From Chryseobacterium gleum (GTDB taxonomy: Bacteria; Bacteroidota; Bacteroidia; Flavobacteriales_D; Crocinitomicaceae): a stretch of 5,813 nt of DNA. The position numbers and the translations under genes are program-made. Shown piece by piece: positions 1 through 5,813 of the stretch (the stretch's first letter is position 1; each line of letters begins with the position of its first letter). The stretch spans positions 1 to 5,813 of the forward strand of contig CAMCQW010000136.1 of NCBI GenBank assembly GCA_945877045.1. Direction: 5' to 3'. The notes beneath the pieces were generated by a model, which was given only the letters and a program-made list of their open reading frames with translations, searched no databases and was not told the DNA's origin.

Positions 1-864
1 GAAGAAACGGATCAAAATTTCCACCCGTTTAATCATGAATTTATTCCAAGAACTTCCAAAGAAAAATACTTAGAAACGCTTAATGAGATTAAAAAATCGA
101 TTCAGCGTGGCGATATTTATGAAACAAATTATTGCCAGGAATTCTATTGCGAAAATGTGGATATTAATTACCCGTTGGATGTGTATTTTAAACTCAATGA
201 ACTGACTAAATCACCATTTTCTAGTTTTTTGCATTTTGATGTTTACTCTTTGTTTTGCGGAAGCCCTGAACGTTACATTGAAAAGAAAGGAAATCTATTA
301 ACCACCCAACCAATTAAAGGAACGGCACCGAGAAATGCGGATGCTATTATAGACCAACAATTAAAAGATGCCTTGCAAAACAATGAAAAGGAAAGGGCGG
401 AAAACATCATGATTGTTGATTTAGTGCGCAATGATTTCTCTAAAATTGCTGAGGCAAAAAGCGTTAAAGTCGATGAGTTATGTGGAATTTACTCTTTCCA
501 AAATGTGCATCAAATGATTTCCACTGTTTCTTGTATCCCAAAGAAGGATACCCGCTTTATTGATATTATTCGCGCTACATTTCCTATGGGATCGATGACT
601 GGTGCCCCCAAAATAAAAGCGATGGAAATCATCGAAGAATCGGAAGATTTTAAACGTGGCTTATATTCAGGGAGTATTGGCTATATTTCTCCCAATGGAG
701 ATTTCGATTTTAATGTAATCATACGAAGTTTATTATACAACTATGAGAACAAGTACTTATCGTGCTCGGTTGGCGGTGCAATAACGATTCAATCAAATCC
801 TGAAGATGAGTACCAAGAGTGCCTTACTAAAGTAAAACATATTTTAGACGGCTTGCATGAATAA
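1..864 (+). CDS. pabB: Aminodeoxychorismate synthase component I (PabB), 5'-truncated by window edge
   Basis: PabB converts chorismate plus ammonia, normally supplied by a PabA glutaminase, to 4-amino-4-deoxychorismate, the precursor of p-aminobenzoate and folate. It acts in the cytoplasm. The frame is open from base 1 and gives 287 residues. By family length, roughly 120-170 N-terminal residues are missing. Seen in order, numbered from the window edge: GDIYETNY (37-44), GSPER, PIKGT (104-108), Glu134 before IVDLVRND (138-145), His170 in NVHQM, FPMGSMTGAPK (194-204), the GYI/FNVIIRS stretch and E-Y-x-E (270-273). These are chorismate-binding-domain motifs. Lys106 in PIKGT is the residue that separates PabB from TrpE, which has PIAGT. 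That argues for PabB over anthranilate synthase, although automatic annotation often says 'anthranilate synthase component I family'. An in-frame GTG at 157 is not the start, because conserved motif precedes it. No pabA is visible here. The stop overlaps the tilS start. Confidence 0.92.
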   Translation, partial: EETDQNFHPFNHEFIPRTSKEKYLETLNEIKKSIQRGDIYETNYCQEFYCENVDINYPLDVYFKLNELTKSPFSSFLHFDVYSLFCGSPERYIEKKGNLLTTQPIKGTAPRNADAIIDQQLKDALQNNEKERAENIMIVDLVRNDFSKIAEAKSVKVDELCGIYSFQNVHQMISTVSCIPKKDTRFIDIIRATFPMGSMTGAPKIKAMEIIEESEDFKRGLYSGSIGYISPNGDFDFNVIIRSLLYNYENKYLSCSVGGAITIQSNPEDEYQECLTKVKHILDGLHE

Positions 865-2125
865 TATAGAAAAAGTAGTACATACCGCTGCGGCTCAATT
901 CCCCAATAATCGTTACTTATTAGCGGTAAGTGGTGGCATTGATTCCATGGTTTTGTTGGCTATTTTTCATAAATTAAATTTACCCTTTGAAGTAGCTCAT
1001 GTCAATTATCAATTACGTGGAGATGAAAGTGAACAAGATCAAGCCTTGGTTCTTAAATATTGCAGCGAAAGAAACATAACATTTCACTTAAATAGAGCTG
1101 ATTTACAGCAAAAACTTGATGAGAATGGTGGGAATTTACAACAAGAAGCACGGAAAATCAGGTATGATTTCTTTCGCAGTCTATTGGAAAATAGATCCTT
1201 AAATTACATCGTGACCGCGCATCATCAAGATGATCAAATCGAAACGTTTTGGCTAATGCTAAGCCGAAGTGCTGGAATAACTGGTTTGTCGGGAATGGAA
1301 TCCTTTTCCAAAACCATTTTTCGCCCTCTTCTCCCCTGCTCCAAAATAGAAATTTTAGATTGGGCCAAATCTAATAAGGTTCAATGGCGAGAAGATCGTA
1401 GTAATTCTTCCAATAATTACCAGCGAAATGTTTGGAGAAACAAGCTTCTCCCCTATTTACAAGCGGAAATTCCTACGCTTAACGATTCTGTTCTCTTGTT
1501 AATGCACTATTTCAAGGAGGAAAATAATGAGCAAAAGGCAAAAGTTCAAAAATACATTGATAGCATTTCTAAAACGTCTTTTATAACATTAATTGAATAC
1601 GATCAATTAACTATTCATCAATTAGTTATATTATTCATTTATTTTAAAATACCGTTGCAATTAATTCCAGAATTGACTAAAATTCGTTTTGCCCAAAAGG
1701 GAAAAGCACTTGTGATTCATGCTTCAGAATGCTCGTTTAAACAGCTAATCAAGGAAGAGAATGGTTTTTACTTTAAATCCATACTAAGTACCTCAATAGA
1801 ACCGAAAATTATTATTAATTCGGTAGATACTATTCCTAAAGTATTTTCAAAGGACGAGTTATTTTTAGATCTTGATAAAATTAGTGGTGACCTGAAGTTA
1901 CGACTTTGGGAAAAAGGAGATAAAATTGATCTTATTGGAACACCAGGAAGTAAATTGGTAAGTGACATTCTTACAGATGCCAAAGTACCTAATAATGAAC
2001 GAGGTAATCAATTTGTCTTGATTGATGACGAACGTGTAATTGCCTGTTTGGGTTTTGCTATTGGAAGGAATTGCATTGCTACCTCCACCTCTACTTCTAT
2101 AATTTCAGTTCGAAAAGACCACTAA
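857..2125 (+). CDS. tilS: tRNA(Ile)-lysidine synthetase TilS
   Basis: TilS uses ATP to attach lysine to C34 of the CAU-anticodon tRNA-Ile. The resulting lysidine changes both decoding (AUA instead of AUG) and charging (Ile instead of Met). It is normally essential and cytoplasmic. The 422 residues fit the family's long form. The N-terminal PP-loop domain has the ATP-binding SGGIDSM (25-31), AHVNYQLRGDES (47-58), NLQQEARKIRYDFF, AHHQDDQIET (121-130) and RPLL. EDRSN (179-183) is followed by YQRNVWRNKLLP (188-199). The middle, about 200-330, is divergent and A/T-rich. A TilS C-terminal domain follows: RLWEKGD (349-355), then SKLVSDILTDAKVP (365-378). The ATG at 857 lies inside the last codons of pabB (8-base overlap, including the pabB stop) and has no Shine-Dalgarno. 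This suggests one transcript and translational coupling. The start is supported because the PP-loop falls at residue 25, as expected. Confidence 0.95.
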   Translation: MNNIEKVVHTAAAQFPNNRYLLAVSGGIDSMVLLAIFHKLNLPFEVAHVNYQLRGDESEQDQALVLKYCSERNITFHLNRADLQQKLDENGGNLQQEARKIRYDFFRSLLENRSLNYIVTAHHQDDQIETFWLMLSRSAGITGLSGMESFSKTIFRPLLPCSKIEILDWAKSNKVQWREDRSNSSNNYQRNVWRNKLLPYLQAEIPTLNDSVLLLMHYFKEENNEQKAKVQKYIDSISKTSFITLIEYDQLTIHQLVILFIYFKIPLQLIPELTKIRFAQKGKALVIHASECSFKQLIKEENGFYFKSILSTSIEPKIIINSVDTIPKVFSKDELFLDLDKISGDLKLRLWEKGDKIDLIGTPGSKLVSDILTDAKVPNNERGNQFVLIDDERVIACLGFAIGRNCIATSTSTSIISVRKDH

Positions 2126-2131
2126 ATTTTA

Positions 2132-2161
2132 TACTTTATTGTTAAAAGTAGATTATTTTTT
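2132..2161 (+). terminator. Weak candidate terminator after tilS
   Basis: A 6-bp inverted repeat, TACTTT (2132-2137) and AAAGTA (2145-2150), encloses a 7-base loop. A run of six T follows at 2156-2161. It starts 7 bases past the tilS stop, which suits an intrinsic terminator for the pabB-tilS transcript. The stem is almost all A/T and the T-run is offset by five bases, so it may be chance in A/T-rich spacer. Confidence 0.3.
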
Positions 2162-2175
2162 ATTGTGATAATTGT

Positions 2176-2183
2176 TAAATTTG
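2176..2183 (+). promoter_or_regulatory. Bacteroidota-type -7 promoter element for the S46 peptidase gene
   Basis: TAAATTTG matches the Bacteroidota sigma-A -7 consensus TAnnTTTG exactly. It lies 33 bases before the ATG at 2217. No convincing -33 TTTG sits about 20 bases upstream; that stretch is only A/T-rich. Transcription would begin near 2190, downstream of the alternative TTG start at 2172. This is one reason to prefer the ATG. Confidence 0.5.
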
Positions 2184-2216
2184 GCTACTTTAGCACCGAT
2201 TTTAAACTCTTATAAA

Positions 2217-4364
2217 ATGACACGATTAAAAACTTCTCTGATTGCCCTAACATTCTTTATTGGATTTTTTGTTCATGATGATGAAGGCATGTGGTTCCTT
2301 ATGTTTATTGAGCGTTTAAATCAACGTGACATGGAGAAAATGGGCTTGCAATTAACAGCGGATGAAATTTATAGTATAAATCACTCTAGTCTAAAAGATG
2401 CTGTTGTTCAATTTAATGGTGGTTGTACGGCTGAAATAATTTCAAAAGACGGATTGATTTTAACAAATCATCACTGTGGATTTGGAGCAATAGCAGAATT
2501 GTCAACCCCAGCCAATGATTACCTGACTAATGGTTGGTGGGCTTCAAAAAGAGAAGACGAAATGAAACCTAAATCCCTTTATGTTCGCTTTTTTGTTCGA
2601 ATGGATGATGTATCAAAACGAATTTTAGATAAAGTAAATGGTACTATGACGGAGCAGGAAAGAGAAAAAATAATTAAGGAAGAAATAGCAGCAATAGAAA
2701 AAGAAAATAGTGAAAATGGGAAGTTTACCGTAAGTGTACGCTCCTTTTTTCAGGGAAATGAGTATTATTATTTCGTTTATCAAGATTTTAAAGATGTCCG
2801 TTTAGTAGGTACACCGCCAAACAGCATTGGAAAATTTGGAGGCGACACCGATAATTGGGAATGGCCACGACATACCGGAGATTTCTCTATGTTTCGTGTG
2901 TATGCCGATTCACTAGGAAATCCTGCAGAATTTTCAACATCAAATGTTCCTTTACACCCGAAGCATCATTTACCTGTTAACATAAAAGGAGTACAAGAAA
3001 ATGATTTTGCAATGATTTTAGGATATCCGGGAAGAACCAATCGTTGGCTTCCTGCAAGCGGAATTAATCAAAACGTAAAATTTGCCTACCCTGCATGGGT
3101 AGAGGCATCAAAAACAGCTATGGATGCGATGAAAATTCACATGGCAAAAGATCCTGCAACGCGCTTGAAGTATGACTCCAAATATGCATCAATTGCTAAT
3201 TATTGGAAAAATAGAGCAGGAATGATTGAGGCCTTAACAAAATTCAAGACGGCTAAGTCAAAAGCTAAAAATGAGCAGGCATTCAACAATTGGGCAAATG
3301 AACCAACTCATAAAGAAAAGTATGGCAATGTTGTCGCTACCATAAATTCGTTTTATGATGCAACCAATGATAAATCGAGACACGACAACTATTTATCTAT
3401 TTTATTTCGTTCCTCGGCCTTCGCCACAATTTCTAGGTCACTTGGACCTCAAATTCAAACTTACGAAAGTGCAAAAGAAGAGGATAAAGCTAACGCTTTA
3501 CAAACACTTAAGATTGCTATTACTGATTTCTATGCCTCCATTTCATTACAAGCTGAAAAGGATATTTTAGCTGCAGGTCTAAGTTTATATATAGCAAAAG
3601 CGCAGTTTCCTATTGTCCCTTCTATTGAATTAGCATTAATGGCAGTAAAAAATGATATGAATTTGTTTACCGATAATCTTTTTAAAAATAGCGTTTTCGA
3701 AACGAACGAAAAGCTACTTGCTTATCTTGACAACTCGAATGGTATGGCGATTTCTGATGATCCATTAATGAGTTTTTCTACTAATATGATTGCTCACTTG
3801 AACCAACGAACAGATGCATCTTTTGCGCAACAAAACGAATTCCTAAGAGCGTATCGTTTGCTAGTGGAAGGTTTGCGCGAGTCAGGATTAGCGACCATCG
3901 TATATCCAGATGCAAACAGCACGCTGCGTTTAACATATGGTAAAGTGAGTGCTTTACCTAAGGATAAACGAAATGATGCCAAAGTAAATTATTACACAAC
4001 CTTGCAAGGCGCTATTAATAAATACAAGCCAAACGACGAAGAGTTTGATTTACCAAAGCGATTAATGGAATTAAATGACGCGAAAGATTTTGGAGAATAT
4101 GCTGATAAAGATGGGTACATGCCAGTAAACTTCTTAACCAACAATGACATTACCGGAGGAAACTCAGGATCTCCAGTATTAAATGGAAAAGGAGAATTAA
4201 TCGGACTCGCTTTCGACGGAAATATTGAGGCAATGGCCGGCGATGTGATTTTTGACGACTTGCTACAAAAAACAATTAATGTTGATATACGCTACGTACT
4301 ATTTATTATCGATAAATATGCCGGCGCAAAGCATATCGTTGATGAGATGACGATTATACGTTAA
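2217..4364 (+). CDS. S46 family serine dipeptidyl-peptidase, DPP7-like
   Basis: S46 enzymes remove dipeptides from the N-terminus of peptides outside the cytoplasmic membrane (periplasm or cell surface) and feed peptide uptake. The 715 residues match the family's usual 700-720. After a basic N-terminus and hydrophobic segment (about 8-19) comes the mature-type start DEGMW (22-26). Triad residues, placed by matching the known enzymes' motifs, are His86 in TNHHCG, Asp222 in WPRHTGDFS and Ser650 in GNSGSP. Asn213, Trp214, Arg218 and Asp667 match the residues that hold the substrate's amino group in Pseudoxanthomonas DAP BII. Position 668, 18 residues after the serine, is Gly as in DPP7; DPP11 has Arg there. 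Hydrophobic P1 preference is therefore inferred rather than Asp/Glu. I chose ATG 2217 over an in-frame TTG at 2172: it places the signal at the N-terminus, gives family length and lies downstream of the promoter element. The gene appears to have its own promoter and converges on aroB. Confidence 0.95.
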   Translation: MTRLKTSLIALTFFIGFFVHDDEGMWFLMFIERLNQRDMEKMGLQLTADEIYSINHSSLKDAVVQFNGGCTAEIISKDGLILTNHHCGFGAIAELSTPANDYLTNGWWASKREDEMKPKSLYVRFFVRMDDVSKRILDKVNGTMTEQEREKIIKEEIAAIEKENSENGKFTVSVRSFFQGNEYYYFVYQDFKDVRLVGTPPNSIGKFGGDTDNWEWPRHTGDFSMFRVYADSLGNPAEFSTSNVPLHPKHHLPVNIKGVQENDFAMILGYPGRTNRWLPASGINQNVKFAYPAWVEASKTAMDAMKIHMAKDPATRLKYDSKYASIANYWKNRAGMIEALTKFKTAKSKAKNEQAFNNWANEPTHKEKYGNVVATINSFYDATNDKSRHDNYLSILFRSSAFATISRSLGPQIQTYESAKEEDKANALQTLKIAITDFYASISLQAEKDILAAGLSLYIAKAQFPIVPSIELALMAVKNDMNLFTDNLFKNSVFETNEKLLAYLDNSNGMAISDDPLMSFSTNMIAHLNQRTDASFAQQNEFLRAYRLLVEGLRESGLATIVYPDANSTLRLTYGKVSALPKDKRNDAKVNYYTTLQGAINKYKPNDEEFDLPKRLMELNDAKDFGEYADKDGYMPVNFLTNNDITGGNSGSPVLNGKGELIGLAFDGNIEAMAGDVIFDDLLQKTINVDIRYVLFIIDKYAGAKHIVDEMTIIR

Positions 4365-4395
4365 AACAATCAGATTTTACCTTCATTTATAGAAT

Positions 4396-4422
4396 TAAGA
4401 AGCCGCAGTTTGCGGTTTCTTA
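4396..4422. terminator. Hairpin between convergent S46 peptidase and aroB genes
   Basis: A 12-bp stem pairs 4396-4407 with 4411-4422 around a 3-base loop. It has one G-U wobble and a GC-rich core (CCGCA/TGCGG). A few weak pairs can extend it to 4392-4426. It begins 32 bases after the peptidase stop, and its right arm contains the aroB stop codon (4420-4422). The plus-strand side is followed only by GTTT, and the minus-strand side by a broken A/T stretch. It probably ends plus-strand transcription and may act on both strands; the T-tracts are weak. Confidence 0.65.
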
Positions 4423-5496
4423 GTTTAAGGCCTTTCCCAATAAATTTAAATGAAATAACGCCTCCCCTACTTCTTTCTCTTTGATTTTAACATTTGTAAT
4501 TGCATTTCCTATTCCCTCCAACAATACGAAATAAATTCCGCCAGAATGATTTTTCTTATCATTTTTCATCCGTTCAATAACGTCTATAACATCCTCATCA
4601 GTTAGTTGAATCATGGGAAAATTGCGCACAATAACATCTTCAATTTGATGAAATTCCTCACTACTTATCTTTTTCTTCTTAAAAGAGAGGTACGCTTCTC
4701 CGCAAATTCCCAAAGCGACTGCATGGCCATGAGGTATGGCAGTAGAACTTAAAAAATGAGACTCTAAGGCATGACCAATGGTGTGGCCAAAATTTAACTT
4801 CATTCGTACATTTGCTTCCTCCGGATCCGCCTCCACCAAGTCTAATTTGACACGTATGGTTCGGAAAATTATTTCTTCATTTAATAACGCATCATCGGAC
4901 TTAATTTTAATCAAATCCTTCCAAAGCTTTTTGTCGGAAATAAGACCATGCTTCAACATTTCTGCATAACCATTATAAATCTCTCGTTCAGGCAATGTTT
5001 TCAAAAAGGAAACATCAATAAAAATATGAGAAGGGTTTTTGAAAACCCCCAAATGATTTTTGAATCCATTCAAATCAACACCATTTTTACCGCCAATACT
5101 TGCATCTACCATTCCTAACAAGCTAGTAGGTATATTTATAAAATTGAGGCCTCGTTTAAAAAGAGCAGCAATAAAACCTCCCATATCTGTAATGATGCCA
5201 CCCCCCAAATTGATAACCAAGTCTTTCCTAGAAAAATTATATTCCGTAAATGTTTCCCATACTTGAAGACATACCTCAATCACCTTATTTTCTTCCCCGC
5301 CTGGCAATAAAATTATTTCGGCATTAATTAAGGCTGGAAAGTTGGTTAGCAGATAATCTAGGCAGTAGTCATGGGTGTTTTCATCAACAATAATGATGAT
5401 ATTAGCCTTCGAATACAACTCGATTACATTCCCAAAACTCGATTTCGTGATATCACCAATCTCGATTTGTGTAGATAATGATTGGATAATTTTCAT
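4420..5496 (-). CDS. aroB: 3-dehydroquinate synthase
   Basis: AroB catalyses the second step of the shikimate pathway, turning DAHP into 3-dehydroquinate with NAD+ and a divalent metal, in the cytoplasm. The 358 residues equal the usual family length. The NAD-binding N-terminal half shows PGGEENK (65-71), NLGGGIITDMGGF (96-108), RGLNFINIPTSLLGMVDAS (115-133) and GGKNGV (135-140) with Lys146-Asn147. The C-terminal half has GYAEMLKHG (176-184), LNFGHTIGHALE (234-245) and PHGHAV (255-260). By comparison with the Aspergillus AROM domain, Glu179, His238 and His256 would bind the metal, and His242 is the nearby catalytic-site histidine. No key residue is missing. The ATG at 5496 has no Shine-Dalgarno, as is usual in this phylum, and a -7 element lies 17 bases upstream. 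The gene stands alone between a convergent and a divergent neighbour. Its product lies upstream of chorismate, the substrate of the nearby PabB. Confidence 0.97.
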   Translation of the reverse strand: MKIIQSLSTQIEIGDITKSSFGNVIELYSKANIIIIVDENTHDYCLDYLLTNFPALINAEIILLPGGEENKVIEVCLQVWETFTEYNFSRKDLVINLGGGIITDMGGFIAALFKRGLNFINIPTSLLGMVDASIGGKNGVDLNGFKNHLGVFKNPSHIFIDVSFLKTLPEREIYNGYAEMLKHGLISDKKLWKDLIKIKSDDALLNEEIIFRTIRVKLDLVEADPEEANVRMKLNFGHTIGHALESHFLSSTAIPHGHAVALGICGEAYLSFKKKKISSEEFHQIEDVIVRNFPMIQLTDEDVIDVIERMKNDKKNHSGGIYFVLLEGIGNAITNVKIKEKEVGEALFHLNLLGKALN

Positions 5497-5512
5497 GTTT
5501 TTATTTTGGAAT

Positions 5513-5520
5513 CAAAAATA
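5513..5520 (-). promoter_or_regulatory. Bacteroidota-type -7 promoter element for aroB
   Basis: Read on the minus strand, TATTTTTG matches TAnnTTTG exactly. It ends 16 bases before the aroB ATG, so the leader would be only about 10 bases. No TTTG-like -33 element sits at the expected distance upstream, which lowers confidence. Confidence 0.45.
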
Positions 5521-5552
5521 CACTTTAAGTAGTAAGCTACCCTGAGAATCGC

Positions 5553-5572
5553 ACTAATATTTTAACATTAGT
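5553..5572. repeat. Short inverted repeat in the divergent promoter region
   Basis: Perfect 6-base arms, ACTAAT (5553-5558) and ATTAGT (5567-5572), flank an 8-base spacer. The 20-base unit lies between the candidate aroB and right-hand gene promoters, where a dimeric regulator could bind. It is short and A/T-rich, so chance is a real alternative. No regulator is identifiable in the window. Confidence 0.3.
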
Positions 5573-5602
5573 TGATTTGTTTAAACTCTGCGCCTTTCAA
5601 AA

Positions 5603-5634
5603 TTTGTATAATTTACTTATTTCCAATATATTTA
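5603..5634 (+). promoter_or_regulatory. Candidate -33/-7 promoter for the right-edge secreted protein gene
   Basis: TTTG at 5603-5606 and TATATTTA at 5627-5634 are separated by 20 bases. This resembles the Bacteroidota pair TTTG plus TAnnTTTG, with one mismatch in the last base of the -7 box. Transcription would begin about 16 bases before the ATG at 5657. Of the three promoter candidates in the window, this is the only one with both boxes at a sensible spacing. Confidence 0.5.
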
Positions 5635-5656
5635 CTATCAAATTAAAGTAATTATT

Positions 5657-5813
5657 ATGAAAAAATATCTATTAATAAGCATTTTGTTTCTGGCATTTTC
5701 TTCGTTTTCTCAATATAAATATTTTATTGATAATCGGAAATTGGCCGACAGTTTAGAGAAAGTTTATCAAATACCAGCCTGTGTTATGTTAAGTGTTGCA
5801 TACATCGAATCTG
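5657..5813 (+). CDS. Secreted protein, probable glucosaminidase-type peptidoglycan hydrolase (N-terminal fragment)
   Basis: Only 52 codons are visible before the right edge. Residues 1-18 form a clear signal peptide: MKK, a hydrophobic core (LLISILFLAF), then SSFS before Gln19. SFS|Q is a common signal peptidase I site in Flavobacteria, so the product is exported. The mature part has LADSLEKVYQIPACVMLSVAYIES (29-52). This resembles the start of the glucosaminidase/lysozyme-like fold, in which a helix, 'YGIPASxxLAQAxxESG', ends in the catalytic Glu; here that would be Glu51. Such enzymes cut the glycan strand of peptidoglycan. A lytic transglycosylase-type domain is the main alternative, because the domain is cut off just at the diagnostic motif. 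The gene is transcribed divergently from aroB with 160 bases between starts. The start is well fixed by the signal peptide and the A/T-rich leader. Confidence 0.7.
   Translation, partial: MKKYLLISILFLAFSSFSQYKYFIDNRKLADSLEKVYQIPACVMLSVAYIES

Noticed and set aside
157..159. GTG as start codon of the first gene
   Set aside because: The frame stays open to base 1 and upstream codons encode the conserved GDIYETNY motif, so the gene begins outside the window.
1768..1983. 71-codon minus-strand open frame inside tilS
   Set aside because: It lies opposite a well-conserved coding frame, has no recognisable motif and no promoter; a shadow of tilS.
2172..2174. TTG as start of the S46 peptidase (15 extra residues)
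   Set aside because: It lies upstream of the likely transcription start, and it would put a non-conserved extension before a typical basic-plus-hydrophobic signal sequence that starts at ATG 2217.
3355..3570. 71-codon plus-strand open frame inside the S46 gene
   Set aside because: Out-of-frame shadow of the peptidase with no family features.
3794..3982. 62-codon minus-strand open frame inside the S46 gene
   Set aside because: Antisense shadow; no motif and no leader.
4778..5266. Two plus-strand open frames (4778-4969 and 5060-5266) opposite aroB
   Set aside because: Both lie antisense to conserved AroB motifs and show no protein family features.
5579..5586. Palindrome GTTTAAAC in the divergent region
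   Set aside because: An 8-base A/T-rich palindrome is expected by chance here and it matches no promoter or operator I can name.
1..5813. Mobile element, CRISPR, defence or other novel system
   Set aside because: All complete genes are recognisable core or phylum-typical genes, gaps are short, and I see no transposase, integrase, direct-repeat array, tRNA or retron-like structure.

Overview
The window reads as ordinary chromosomal core DNA of a low-GC member of the Bacteroidota, probably Flavobacteriales. Four signs point there. There is an S46 dipeptidyl-peptidase of the DPP7/DPP11 type. A secretion signal ends in SFSQ. Start codons lack a visible Shine-Dalgarno sequence and have only A/T-rich leaders. 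TAnnTTTG-type -7 promoter elements lie ahead of genes. Genus and species cannot be named from this sequence alone.

Layout, left to right. (1) Positions 1-864, plus strand: the 3' two-thirds of pabB (aminodeoxychorismate synthase component I), cut by the left edge. (2) 857-2125, plus strand: complete tilS (tRNA-Ile lysidine synthetase), overlapping the pabB stop by 8 bases and so probably co-transcribed with it. (3) 2126-2216: a short A/T-rich gap with a weak hairpin plus T-run and a TAAATTTG -7 element. (4) 2217-4364, plus strand: a complete S46 serine dipeptidyl-peptidase with all catalytic residues and a glycine at the P1-specificity position (DPP7-like). (5) 4365-4419: a 55-base convergent gap with a hairpin that includes the aroB stop codon. 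(6) 4420-5496, minus strand: complete aroB (3-dehydroquinate synthase). (7) 5497-5656: a 160-base divergent promoter region. (8) 5657 to the right edge, plus strand: the first 52 codons of a secreted protein, probably a glucosaminidase-type peptidoglycan hydrolase. No gene-free stretch exceeds 300 bases.

Two genes lie on the same metabolic axis. AroB makes 3-dehydroquinate on the way to chorismate, and PabB draws chorismate off towards p-aminobenzoate and folate. They are on opposite strands and separated by an unrelated gene, so this is neighbourhood rather than an operon. TilS is essential tRNA-modification housekeeping. The S46 enzyme is part of extracytoplasmic peptide use, which is common in this phylum.

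I found no mobile element, CRISPR array, tRNA or rRNA gene, and no candidate for an undescribed system. The points worth a second look are small: the S46 specificity residue and its odd signal-peptide junction, the pabB/tilS overlap, the hairpin over the aroB stop, and the divergent promoter region with a short inverted repeat.
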